Origin: Membranipora membranacea
Lineage: Eukaryota; Bryozoa; Gymnolaemata; Cheilostomatida; Membraniporidae
Length of the DNA stretch: 64,000 nt
Direction of reading: 5' to 3'
Assembly: GCA_914767715.1 (NCBI GenBank)
Contig: OU612074.1
Span: 8,757,501-8,821,500 of the forward strand
Made by a program: the position numbers and the translations under genes
The notes under the pieces: model-generated
Seen by the model: only the letters and a program-made list of their open reading frames with translations
The model's database searches: none
Told to the model about the DNA's origin: nothing
Shown: piece by piece, positions 22,709 through 35,189 of the stretch
Layout: every line of letters starts with the position of its first letter
How positions within the stretch are numbered: position 1 is the first letter of the stretch

Positions 22709-25700
22709 AGCTATATAGAGTGGTGTTGAATGCTTGAGAGTGCTACTGATCTACTTGCTAGCTAATCAGCTTATGCAGGGATATTGGCAGTTTGGTCCTT
22801 AATATAGGCATATGGTGAATGCATGCTCCATCATAATAATATATATAGCTCCCGAATATCATGTTTCTTATCAGCATAATGGTTATTATTGTCAAAGCTT
22901 TGAGATATGTAGATTAGTTCCAAGTAAAGTTGTGCACCTATATCATAGAAGTACATAACTCCTTATAAAAAACGTACTACTTTGGTGTACCAAACAAAAA
23001 AAGACAAATTCTCAGGCTATATCATTCGTGCTAGTAGGGACAGCCAATCAGATCAATATCAGATGAGTCCCTGTGTTGAGTGTTCTAACTGTATAATTTT
23101 ATGATAATGAGAAGAATTTAATTCAGTGGATAGAACATAACATAGTGCAATATTCTTTGCAGCTAATGAGTTATTCAATAATTGGTTCGGTCTCAGAAAA
23201 AGGATATATAAGGGAGGGGGTTGAAAATACCTGCGGCTTTTAATTCACTGGATTGGAATCCTCAATCTGGTTATTTGCCAATTTCACGTTTTTTTTTGTA
23301 AAACATATACGACGCCAATTTGTCATGCACAGACAAAAATCATTTTTGGTCACATCTATCTTTGCAACATGTTCAGTCTCTTAATGAATTGTCCGATAAA
23401 TTACACTGATACCTAAAATAGAATTCCTGGTATAATTATCAAATCATGAGGACCAAGTAGGCAAAAAAGAAATCTAACAATGGTGATAGGTACAATGTTT
23501 ATGGACTTCAATTCCTGTCAAATGCCAATAAATTAATAGCTTTTGACGAAATTCATTCTGTTTGATTAGTAATTTTCAGTCAGGTTTTCTGTTCATATGG
23601 TTTGTAGCCTCCTCCTTTGATTTTCCCCACATATCTTTTAGCTCCTTGCTTTACAACAATCTGCAAACAAGCCTAAATTATAGGATATTCCTAATCTGCC
23701 AGGGTTCTCTCTGTCCAAAATTTGTTGATGCCTTTCCTTTGAAAAACAAAACAAATTGAGGAAATATCCTGTATCTTAACCCAAAGTCTATCACTAGTTG
23801 CACATATATAATCATGTTCATTATGATTTATTTTAAAGCCAAAATGACAAGAATATGGTGCATAGCAAGAACCTTTGAAATTTGAAAAAAAAACTTGGAG
23901 GCCAGTCTTTAGGCTTTTTAGAGATAGAGTTATGGCCATTTATGCCTGCAAGAAATTTGCCATTTTAACATATTAGCATGAAAGAGTTTTTAACATCCAG
24001 CAAAGCGAAATTCAGTCAGGATAATAAAGTAGTTGGATGTACCTTCAACTTCATGGAATCCAGATAATTTAATACCAATTCTGATTTCTTGGAATCGGGA
24101 TTACATAACTTTGAGGGTCAGAGTGTACTTCACTAGATGGTAAAGATTAACAAGATATATAACCTTCGCGGGTAGATTTTGATAAAGATGAAATATATGC
24201 CGTCATACATGATGTCACTCCGCCCTTATCAACAACAAGTCATCAGTTGAATATGCCAAATCATTACATCCACCAGCAACATTTGGCTTGCCTCAGGGAA
24301 CAGTGTTAGCCCTATCTTCTGGCTAGCGTCTACCCAATAGTTACAATCCCTCACAAAGCAAGTGCAACACCATGTTTGCGAAGACATAACCTGCACAACT
24401 CTTTGTCTGGTCTATTGATAACTTATGCAGACATATGACATACCCTATCAGCTAGATCAAGTAAGGTGCAGGTTGCCTGCGTTCGGAAATTCCAAATGCT
24501 ATGTTATATATATCGTATTATGTAGATATTGTTATGATGCAGGATTCAAGTGTGACTGAATTTCTAGAATCCATCCTACAGAGTTGAGTGCTCATCAGGC
24601 AGTTACTCTCGTCCCGATTAGTTACTGGAGTTTTTGGATGGTGCATTTGTCAGAAGACATACGTAGATGTTACTATCATAACATACCTCATTCCTCCCCC
24701 TCCTCCTCCGCTAAAGGTGGTAAGAAATGCATCATCACTCAGGACCAGTTCCGGGTTGGGTTTGAGGGGGCCAACCGACGGTGGGCAAGAGTCTTGGGTC
24801 TCAGACTAGGTTTGAGGGTGCATAATAATTCAATATTACGACCAATACGACCAATACAACCACTAAGCCAGGTCACGGCACTTCTCAATAGCTGAAATGC
24901 ACTAGGGTGATCGTGCGACGCAATAAGTTTATGTGACCACCATTTTGTATCATTTCAGAAATTATCCATCATGGTGGCAGATTCAGCATGGTGCTGTTGA
25001 AGAGAATTCTGCAATCAGGATAGCCTTGTGATTAAGTCTATCTCTGCAGCACAGCAATGGTGGCACTGCCTTCTATCAAGAAAGACAACTCCAAAAAATT
25101 CAAGTTTATGGGATAGCAAACCAAGTGTTCCCTCGAGACCCAAATATTTTAAAGATATTGGATATCTGTTGTTTTCCCAATTGAGGTACTCAGTCTATGT
25201 GAATTAAGTCAGGAGTGATGCTGCAGACATGAATCTAAGCCTAAACAGTTTGCACATGCGCAGAGTGGCGAACAAGTTTTTTTAAATGATGTGATACAAC
25301 AGGTTTTTCCTGATGTAAAAAAAAAAAAATTTATTGAACAAATAATCATCCATTTATTGCAACGATGGAAGTCGTTTTGGCTGGATCACAATAGCACCAT
25401 AGAACCTCCGAGAACTTTCAACTTCCCCCTGTTTGACGCGAGGATACTGTGAGCGGAAAACTCTTGCAACGTGTTCAGGTATCTAACAAAATAGATAAAA
25501 TTTCAACCAAACCATGATTGAAGCCATGTAAGACTAAGTGTATGCTTTAGCGCTCAGACTGTGCGAGGGTAACATGAGCAGAAAACACTCGCTGCATCTA
25601 CAGGATTATTTGAAAACATAAAACACAACAAAACAAGATGAAAGCTTTAGCGCTCAAAATGTGCGTTAAAATAAATAAGTCTTGTAAGAGCAGTTGGTTT

Positions 25701-27675
25701 GGTTTTGAGGTAAGAATGAAATTTACTAAAATGGGGCTGCGATATTTTTAAAACTACTATTATATGCATGTCATATTTGACAGTTACTTTTTTTCATCGC
25801 TAATTTGTAGTGAATCAAAATGACCCAAAACCCAATTTAAATACATAACTAAAAACACATAGGAATACAGCTGAGCTAACTTAGAGCATTATGTAACATT
25901 GGAAATGATAAGACAGGTAACTTGTTCTGTCACTTTATTATGATCATATTATGGTTCTTATCACCCAGACCCTGTGACCCTGTTATCACACAGGTAAACC
26001 CAAGCGGAGTGGGGTATAAGCAGGTTTTGGTTAGCTAACAATTACACAGTCTACATGGTGTTATGTAAGCCCTAACCTTAGCAACTGCATTTGGTGCTAG
26101 CTGATATTGAGTCAACCCAAGAACTGCTAAACTAAACACTAGCTCGTATTAACTTATCAAGGGAGTATAATTTTGTGTGTTTGAGATCGCTGATTTAGAA
26201 ACTTTCGTCTATGCATAGTGGTTCTGTAAGAAATTGTATACAATTACAGCAAGGGCAATGATCAATGGCTGCATTGCAGAAGGGGGTGGGGGGTTGACCA
26301 ATCTGTGATGCGTACTATGACTCAATTCTGATAATCCAGACCTACCAGTCCTCTATAGGGTAGAGAATTTTTACTCTTGAGAACTCACCCGATGGTTTTT
26401 ATCATTGACTCCACAGGATGTAACAACTCCAATATACATAGTAGTGTTATGAAATCTTAGGTAGTTCAGCTCATATACAATGTGGTGTCATCAACCTGAT
26501 TTCACTGGCAATTCCAGAACGATGCATTGTGGGATACTGATTTACATTTACTTTTCAGTTTCTTCTTAGTAAGTATGTTGGTCAGGTAGTTGACAGGAAC
26601 AGCTTATTCTTTTGTCAAGTCAGTTTCAATCCTTGTGGAATGATATGTGATAATAATGACTTTGGGATCCAACAGAAAAAGTAAAAATATTCCTTTTCTT
26701 GCAGACTATATTTGAGACACCTAGTGAGCTTCTTGATAATATAACTGCAGTGAATGGCTGTAGTGTAGAGGCAAGTGTGTCAGTCTTTCCATGACTCATT
26801 ACTGCGTGGAGTATCAATGAAATCAAGCACAACTTAGGCATAAGGTAATGACAAGCAGTCCGATCGGTTGAGAGGCAAGGTTATTGGCAATTTGTCTTGA
26901 TACATATTTTTCATTTTTATACTGTTTTTCAGCTGGGATATAGGGCCTACTGCTTTTTGGTTTCCTTATCAAGCTAACCAAATCAAAAGTTTTTTATACC
27001 ATATAGTGCTTTCATTTTGTCAATTGAATGAAAAATTCTGAGGTAGACTTTTTGCATACTTTCTGCTGTGAGAACATATCAATAAGAACTAAATCTGAAA
27101 GGTCCTGCTGTTTCATTGAATCAGGCTGTTTTGTAAAAATATAGTTTTATTATATAAAAATACTGGGCTGATTCTCGGAGAATATCGAAATACTGTTCAG
27201 AAATATAAAAACACATCTGAGCTGTTGGACCATCATGAATAAATCATGACCCAAAATATTCATCATAATAATTCGATAAAAATAGGTGTCTTTCAATTCA
27301 AACTCTTCACAACCAAACTGAATTCTAAGAGGGACAGTTCTGCGGCCACCCTTCAAGATTGGAGATGGAGAGCTTCCTTTGTGAGCTAAACTGAGAAACG
27401 AAAACAACCCAAAAACTATGGGCTGTTACAATATTTATAAAACATGGCAAGCACAGCATATTGATATGGAGGGATGAACGAAAAGTGTAACAGACTATAC
27501 TCAAAAATGAGCAAAGGTATTCAGACTCTGAGCATGGCAGAGCCAAGGTTTGTTCAGAGTTGTAGTTTCCAGTATAAAAAACGTCCGATACAATCATGAT
27601 CTATCTTACATAACTGGATGTAGCCAAGCAGTACGAAAAATAAAGTTGTGTACTTCTATCTTAGACTAAGGTTCC
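22709..27675. other. gene-poor interval
   Basis: I see one exon-like fragment (25354-25482, listed separately), a copy of the CAAGAGTC..CTCAGACTA element (24766-24811), a TCCCANAATGCA-type motif (26523-26538) and no other supported exon. The promoter of the methyltransferase gene should lie at its left end. Confidence 0.5.
25354..25482 (-). CDS. orphan terminal-exon-like fragment, 42 codons
   Basis: A pyrimidine-rich acceptor (TTTTGTTAG) is followed by 42 open codons (EHVARVFRSQYPRVKQGEVE in the first half, AIVIQPKRLPSLQ at the end) and TAA, with an AATAAA signal about 20 bases beyond (complement of 25330-25335). The composition is protein-like and basic. I do not recognise it and find no upstream exon. 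About 90 bases upstream, 25566-25600 is a decayed partial copy of the same coding part (VFCSCYPR against VFRSQYPR), which suggests a repeated or dying gene piece rather than an intact gene. Confidence 0.3.
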   Translation of the reverse strand: MPEHVARVFRSQYPRVKQGEVESSRRFYGAIVIQPKRLPSLQ

Positions 27676-30594
27676 TCAAAATAGATGTAGGTCAGCAGCT
27701 GTGAGGACGGGAAGTGTATACTGAGAGTGTCTAACACCCATAGAGAACTTAGGAGCTCCGCTAGGTTTATTAGGATTGTATGAACCTGGACCAGGCTTCT
27801 GTGTTTTGTCTTTAGGGTTATTGTATCTGGATCCAAAAGAGTACTGAGGTTGACGTTTCTTGTAGCTATCTGTTTTAGGTCCAGTGTTGTACGCTGTGAA
27901 AGAAACAAATAATTGCATTGAGTGTAATATTTCTTTGCATTTTTTCGGCAACTCTTCATTCACAGGCAATGGTCAGTTGATGAATATGAAGCCTTCTAAC
28001 AGGTATTACTGTTTAGATATAATGTGGGCTAATTTCAAATCAAATTGTTCAAATTATTGTCTCCACATGCCAAAAAGGAGGGTAACTCCAAATATGCTTT
28101 ACTTGATACAATTCCTAAGCACAATGGGTCAAACATAGTATTTTCCACATCGACTTTTATCAAATTGTGGAGGATGTTTGTCGATCAACAATAGCTTAAA
28201 CTTGCACTTCCGTCACCATCATCAAAATTTGTTTGAGCGTATTGCGCAATATGGAGAAAAATCAAATTTTGAAAGAGATCTGAAATGCAAAAAAGTTGTT
28301 TTTATTTTACATACCTGCTGGTCCAGGACCTTTAGTAGCATCATACGCATAAGATGTGTGCTCTGGTTTCACGAAGCTCATATTCCAGACCGGTTCACTT
28401 TTGTTGACATTGTTCTTTGCTCCCACTAATGCTGGTAGGGTGTATCGGGTGGATGGTGGAACCTAATGTGATAGAAATAATGTTGTAAGATATGCGCAAG
28501 GACAGCAAGATAATAATAATTTAGCTAAGGTAATACTGGACTTTAGAAAATGCAAAACACTACAACTCAGCGTATTTTTAATGTGACCAATTTAGTAGCA
28601 GATCATCATGTCGATTGTATGGCCCAAATGACCCCTATACTAAAATCACACCATAAAACACTTAGCATTATGAGTACAATCCCAAGGAATTTTGTGTGAC
28701 AACCCAAGTTCAAGTTTACTTATTAGGGGCGGGTGAATGTTTGGTACTCATACTAAATAGACTCTAACAATCAGTGATATACATAATAATAGTATTGTCT
28801 CGCTGTCAGTGTGCCTTTGACCCCTGTACTGAAATCAGTTCTTTGATGCTAATGGTGCATTGTAGGATTAAAATAGGCCACTTTGCAATTTTCCTTAATA
28901 CCAAGAAAGAGTATGTACCTATTACATTGTGGGCGGCGTAAATAAGTAGGTATAACACACTGCCTACCTTATCCATTTTCCTGTATCTAGATCTGGTGCC
29001 CATACTGAAGGCAGGCGCTGACTGATGACCTGGATGTTTGAATGACTCATTCTTATAATTCGGACCAGGTGTAATTAGCTTTTCTACAATGAAATAGTGA
29101 TTAGAGTTGAGCTACAGGTCTCCCAAATTGTCATTAAACTAGTCTATACCACTTAGTATTCAGTTCGGAGAGCTATGCTTCCGATTAGCCAGGATGATTG
29201 TAGATGGGGTAAACTGTAAAGCTAGTATCAGCCCCAATACAAAGTCACAATTATGAAGTTTTGCTTCCAACATGTGGGTATCTACCAAAATTAATTTAGC
29301 GAGGGAAACATTGTTTCAAGGGTGAATTAATTCATATCATCTTCTCTCATAAAATGGATTACTGAATTCTGATTTACAAAACACATGCACTTACTTGGGT
29401 CGTAGAAGTTGCGGCCCTTGACTGTGACGGCAGGTAGTTTGTTATCTGAAGGTACATAGGCGGGAGCTGGAGCATCATTGTACTTGTGTTTGATTGGTAA
29501 CCTTATGGAGTACTGTGGTGCTTTCTGCTTATTGGTGGCTGTTGAAGGTCCGACTACTGGCGGTAACATATATGTACCTGGTCCAGGTCCTGTGAAGAAA
29601 GGAGATTAATATATTATATTATTTATCTATTATATTCATATATATAGCAAATTTTTTATTTGCCAGGTCACTTGGGTGTATGAGACTGTATGTATGTATG
29701 TACTCAGTAAAAATAAATGGTAAGACAAATCATGTGAAGTTTGTTACACAATATTATTGTCAAGGATGTCTGTTCTATTGAAAGTTTTGTTATCGTGATG
29801 GCATAGGTGAAGGTCATCGGATGAAACTTAAACCACTGCGTCCACAGCTGGGCTTTGCCCAGCAGAGCCACCAGTCAAAAATTTAAATAGAGAGTTGTGG
29901 CATCAAAACATCTAGCCAGTAGCTTTGTATGGAGTTATATGAGCACTCAAAAATTAAGGAGTATCTTCTACCCCGGCCATCCGCCATTAGTGATAACTAA
30001 AGTTGACACTGACCAATCAGGTGGTTTTAAAATCTAGCTGAGATCCATCACCTTTATTGAGATGCGATTTTGATGCACCATATTTCGATTTGTGTGCAGT
30101 TTTAAATGAGGGCTGCCACTGCTATTGTACAGACGCGATGGTTAAACACTTTGAATATTTTGAACATCATTTTTCGATCATATCAGTTATGTAAATCAAA
30201 ACAATTGTGCGAGAAAGAGCTAGCAAACCTGGCCTATGTAAGTGCTAAGATACACAAATAACTCGAAACAGCTTTTTAGTGAGATTAATCTTATGTTGTC
30301 CTCCCTTTTCGGAAGAAGCGACACATCTGATGTTAGTGTCTGTCTATATACCATATATCTCTAACTAACCCTATAGCATTTGTGTAGATGTTTGTGTAAG
30401 CTGATAGCATTATACTAGGATCCAAACTGACCTCGGTCAAAGAACTCTGAGTCACCCCTCTCCAAATCATCTTTCTGTACAGTGAGATGATCCGTCCAAT
30501 GTTTCACGTGTGCCAATCTTCTAATAGCACGCTTATACCTTTCATAAGGTAATGCCATGTTTTTTTTGCTCAACTTGTTTTTTTGGCCGGCCAT
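27676..30594 (-). CDS. ODF3/CIMAP1-like: sperm-tail PG-rich (SHIPPO) repeat protein, ODF3/CIMAP1-like
   Basis: Family members sit on or in axonemal microtubules and in the outer dense fibres of the sperm tail. Exons: 30594-30432, 29589-29395, 29083-28968, 28462-28315, 27893-27676; 840 nt in total, 279 residues, with all phases matching and stop TGA at 27676. Seen: a series of Pro-Gly-rich repeats, GPGPGTYMLPPVVG, APAPAYVPS, TPGPNYKN, GPGPAAYNTGP and KPGPGSYNP, spaced as in ODF3, plus short repeated APQYSI, APAFSMG, PQYSFG and PKFSMG motifs. The C-terminus (GVRHSQYTLPVL) matches the ending typical of ODF3 relatives. The first exon (MAGQKNKLSKKN..) is basic and outside the repeat region; another possible first exon lies at 33370-33421 in the same phase. 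Human ODF3 is about 254 residues. Confident on family, less on which paralogue. Confidence 0.85.
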
Positions 30595-33369
30595 CAACTT
30601 AAAAGTGTATCTGATCGCATGATGTAATCAAAATTGGTTATCTTTGAATGGTTTCAAAGTAACCATGCCAATTATAGCAAAGTGCATGTTTCACCTAGCC
30701 TGAAGTTGTGATGACGCCCCAACAGAATTTGAGTTAGAGCAATTGGAATTTTGGCTAATTTCAAAAACCCAATTATCATTTATTTTATTGTTTATTCTTC
30801 TTTTGACTATTATAGACAATAAATTATTTTGATGGAAATGCTGCTCAATAAGCACTGCACAATTATAACACAACAAAAACTCTTTGAGATAATAATATTA
30901 TGATGATATGAACTTTTTTCCCGCTCAGAATAACACCTGGTTGCATGGTTATCAACATACGAGAATGTCATGATAGGAACTATCCGTATAATTTTGTTAT
31001 TGTATCTTCTGATATGACGTTAGCGTTCACGGTTGTAATTACGTTCGATTTCTCCACTGAACAGAATACCAAATATTACCATCACAAAACAGGAAACAGC
31101 CCTTGTACAATTTTTTCTAGCACTTCCTGTCTCGAGTGATTAAAGGAAGTTGGAAAAATGATATGAAGATCTCAACAACAGAAAGTGTGACATTTTAGTG
31201 TTCTTGAGTGGGACGTGAATAACGTGTGTTGTCAACTTGAACAGTCATTAATATCCTACGTACTGCTTCTCAACCTTTTTATGCCATTTTCGAACATCAC
31301 TGTACAAAATCCCTTGAAAAACTCACCAACTTGGACAAGTCTAAACTGCTTACAAACATTGTTACTGTGGAGAAGAATTTACACATGATTAAATTTTCTG
31401 CCAAGCTTCAAACTTTAAAATCAGCAATTTTGATTGATTGAGTGAGCTGAATAGCAATTGTACCTCAACTAAAATTGGGCACTTTTCCAACTCGAAAAAT
31501 TGGCTACAATTAGTATCAATAAATTATGATGGTGAAATGATGTTCTGTAGCAGGAAATTTGGCAGTTTATGAAAGGGCTTTTTAATCTTCCCACTGCTTG
31601 GATTAACCAAAGAATATGCTCTGAATTCAAAATCAATACATTCACACCTACACTGTTCTTCTAGTGCTTCTGTGATTCTATAGCTTGACCATCAATCAAT
31701 ACTCTATTAATAAATCACTATCATCCAGTTATTTCATCTTTTGTCTTAGAGGAATAAATTCCCTATTGATGAGATTAAGATGTTGCTATAAAGTTCCGAA
31801 AGTCAATATTAAACATTGTTATCATGTTTGATAATGTTTATGAAATACTCAACTCTCGAATACACCCAGCCAGAGCAGACAAAATAGATAATCGACAGTA
31901 CATTATTATGTACGTCTTTTCTTATTCAATCACAGGAGGTTGTGGACTTTTTTTATAATCATAATATTTAATGATCATGTCATTGATGAAAACCTGCTAA
32001 GGCCGGACTATGTAATTATAAAAACTATACACTGTGGTTTGTGGATAAAAGATTTGATCAAGAAAATTGGTAAAGTTAATTACTATCCATTTTAAGCGTG
32101 ACCGTGTCATCGCTGTATTGCGTGCATCATACCCTTGAACTCCTCAGTCAACAATTAAGCAGACAAAACAAACAATATTATTGGACAAATAATAAGATAG
32201 GTAGGACCACACCACGACTTCTAAATAAAGCAGTCATCTCGCGTTGGCAAGGCTTTAATTATCTAATTTTATTAGTACTATAGTTTGTTCTAAGTCAATA
32301 TTGTCCCATCCTCAGCCCCTGCATGGTGTGACGGGTCTCAAGTTCTCATGATGGATAATTGCACTTTTTGCTCCATTTCCAATGGACAAACAAATACTAT
32401 TGGAAGGATATTTAAATTATGCAATAAACTAACTTGAAACTTCTGTCTTTTGGGTTTCAAAATATTGCATTCGGTTTTATGACGCATCGAGGAGTAAATT
32501 TCTAAAATATTATTCATTAGTGTGACGGAAAAAAGCAGTAAGCCAATAATGTGCCTGACAAAGCGCATACAAGTCTTGCGTAGTTATTCTATGCCACTGA
32601 CCAAATAATTGGTAGGTTGTTGGCTATATTTTATTTTCATGATATCATTGACATAGTTGTTAAAATATTCTCATTGAAATGTACTAGACCTTCGTTCATT
32701 GTGCCATGCTGAATGCCAGCTAAGCCTCATGGGATATATGACAGTCTGAGTTCTGATTTTAAATCAATAATATTGATAAATAATTGATGGGTTTTAATAA
32801 TTTGAGCATGTATGTATTCAAGATTTTAAATAGGCTGACTGAAATCTTGTCGCCTTGCATCCATCTGACCAAGTGTACTTGTTATACCACTGGGACCCGA
32901 CTAACTTTTTTTAGGATGGGAGAATAATTTAGAGATGTTTGTGAGAGTGGCTCTTGGCAACTGTAACTTTAATTTTAAGCCCTTATATTATTACAAGTAT
33001 CCAATGGTGTTGTTAAGATGGAGGCCGAAGGTGGTACTGAATCATTTTGTACCAAGTTTACCAACTAAGTCAAATCAAATTAATCCAAATGGATTGAAAG
33101 ATTTGGCAGTATTTCAAAAACAGGTTCCCAGCTAAAAGCGAAACTCCCCAGTAACTGCGGAAATCTAAGATCCATCCCTGTATATAAGCTTGTTATATTC
33201 ACAGGGCTGACTTTGACATTGGGGCACCGCACAAATAAAAATTTAAAAACCTGTTATACCTTACGAAGAGCAAAACAAAACCTCTATAGATGAATACAAT
33301 TTTGTGTAACTCACGGTAACCAAGGGAACGTCATAGAACAAATCATGTAAGGTAGATTGTGAAACTTAC
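30595..33369. other. interval between the two candidate first exons of the SHIPPO gene
   Basis: AT-rich, with no exon I can support. If the first exon at 33370-33421 is used, this is an intron; if the 30432-30594 exon is used, its left part is promoter. Confidence 0.45.
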
Positions 33370-33421
33370 CAGTAAGTGCTGCTTCCACTCGTATAGGTTC
33401 TCCGTCATCGCGAGGAGACAT
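33370..33421 (-). CDS. candidate alternative first exon of the SHIPPO-repeat gene
   Basis: An ATG at 33421 opens 17 codons (MSPRDDGEPIRVEAALT) plus one base, then a strong donor (G|GTAAGT). It ends in phase 1 with a G, exactly like exon 30594-30432, and so would join the 29589 exon to give ALTGPGPGTYMLPPVVG. This makes an acidic N-terminus in place of the basic one and a protein of about 242 residues, closer to ODF3 length. It could belong to another gene; the fit of phase and of the GPGPG join is the evidence. Confidence 0.5.
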
Positions 33422-33762
33422 GGTAATGATTTAAAGTTTTTTTGTCTCCTTGGGAATTATCAGAGTCAAATGTCTTTGAATTTGTTCTACTCCTTGTAAA
33501 CAATATAATATTCTGTTGCTTAATCGAGGACTGGGTTGTCTGAAGATATATTCTGCTGCTGAGGTTTAGCTCTGTGATATCGAGGTGTCTGTGGTGGTGT
33601 ACTGGATGTATGTTGTCTCTCTTCGCTAATAAGTTATTCACTGTCAGAGATTTCCTTTTCCACTTCCTATTTGTTTTGTTGATTAGTCAGGAATGACAGT
33701 TTAGAAAGAGTTTGTTGCCAGACAAAGTAAACAAAAGCAGTGCCGATGGTGGTGAAGAGAGT

Positions 33763-33858
33763 ATGCTAGCTGTCTCTGGCAACAATAATGCGATAATGCC
33801 CTACCAAAATATGCCAGCCCTCGTACCCCGAGATTATAGACAATCGTTACCTGCCAAG
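33763..33858 (+). CDS. weak candidate first exon of a plus-strand gene
   Basis: From ATG 33763 there are 32 open codons (contains MPALVPRDYRQSLPAK) ending at a good donor (AAG|GTGAGA). The frame is also open upstream for about 17 codons. It lies 342 bases from the divergent exon at 33370-33421, which would make a shared promoter. I could not find a next exon, so it may be chance. Confidence 0.25.
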
Positions 33859-35073
33859 GTGAGATATCATGCGATCAAATTGGTGAGATGCGCTGTCAGA
33901 CTATGTTGTCAAGCAGATTCTTTCATCTCCATTCATTTATTGATAAGCGATTGACCGTCAATGGCATGATAGTTAAATTGAACAAATAAAACAAAAGGAA
34001 CTGGTTATTGTTAAAGTGATGCTTTTGTATTGAGAGTTAATTTATTATTTTGAATCAGCGTAACGAACCAATTTCTAGGCAACTGCACTAAATAATTAAC
34101 TTTTTTCCTCGTGCAAGAGGTTTATTGCACGAGCTGTCACCGTGTCAAATATGTACCATCAATAATAATGTTTGTATCTTTGATGTCTAAAATTTAACTG
34201 ACCGGGGCAATTCTGTCTAGAGGGTCTTCATTTGAATTATTAGTTCACTGCCTTTTACAGGATGTGATGTTGTGTAAAATCAAGATTTTTTTAACACTTT
34301 CATTGGCAGTCCATTTCATTCCAGCAGGGGAATTGTTTTAGTATGAACAATGGGAAGATAAGGGGCTAGGGTAAATTAACTTATGAAAGTATACCTACAA
34401 TTTTCTCAAACTGTAAGAAGCTTACATTTGAAAGGAAGAAAAAACTCTATTTACTATCCTGGCACCTTACATAACTCCAGGCTTGAGACATGGTATTGGC
34501 TCATTGTAGACCTCAGTCCAAATTTCTAAATAAGAAAAATTATAATGTCACATCAACCTGAACAACTCTAATCAAATTTGCCCCCGATCCGGTCATTCCT
34601 ATTTTACTGGTTATCCGGCGGCTCAAAACCTTCATGCAGGCAAATTGGATCATGCTTGATCTAACATCAGACCTGGGATGCCACGTGGACGGAATAAGAA
34701 GAAGAAAATGCTATACAGCCTAGCAGCTTTATATTCCTGTCTACCAACAAACCAATCTCCACTCATTTTGTAACAAATATTTAATTGGAGAATTTACCGC
34801 TTTTATGTGAGATGAAAACTGTTTAGTCAACAAATCATGACTCATTGATAGGTAACCAATCACCCATTATAATTATATGTCTTGAATGGTCACAGTAAAT
34901 AATAAAACTGAATTTAAAATGATATTTTATTGACTCTGATGATGGCAGCCTTTTATCTAGTATATATATAATATATATATATATATCCGTAGACCAATCG
35001 CAGTGCCAGGGGGCTATAATACTGGTGATCCTTCTGATATCTTCAGATGAACAATAGAAAGACTGGGACAATA
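33859..35073. other. interval without a supported gene
   Basis: It holds an AT dinucleotide run (about 34964-34986) and a TGCAGGCAAATTGGATCA..TTGATCTA repeat piece (34636-34665). Nothing coding seen. Confidence 0.45.
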
Positions 35074-35079
35074 TTTATT
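35074..35079 (-). terminator. AATAAA polyadenylation signal
   Basis: AATAAA on the minus strand, about 110 bases past the stop codon at 35190 of the gene 35190-39176. A standard position for 3' end formation. Confidence 0.5.
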
Positions 35080-35189
35080 GGCAGGTAAAATGTCAGCCTT
35101 TATCATTGTGTAACAAATACTTTAGCTGTTGCACAAGTCTTTGTCGGTGTCAATGAGAATCAGTCTTGGAAATCGTCATAGAATTGAAG

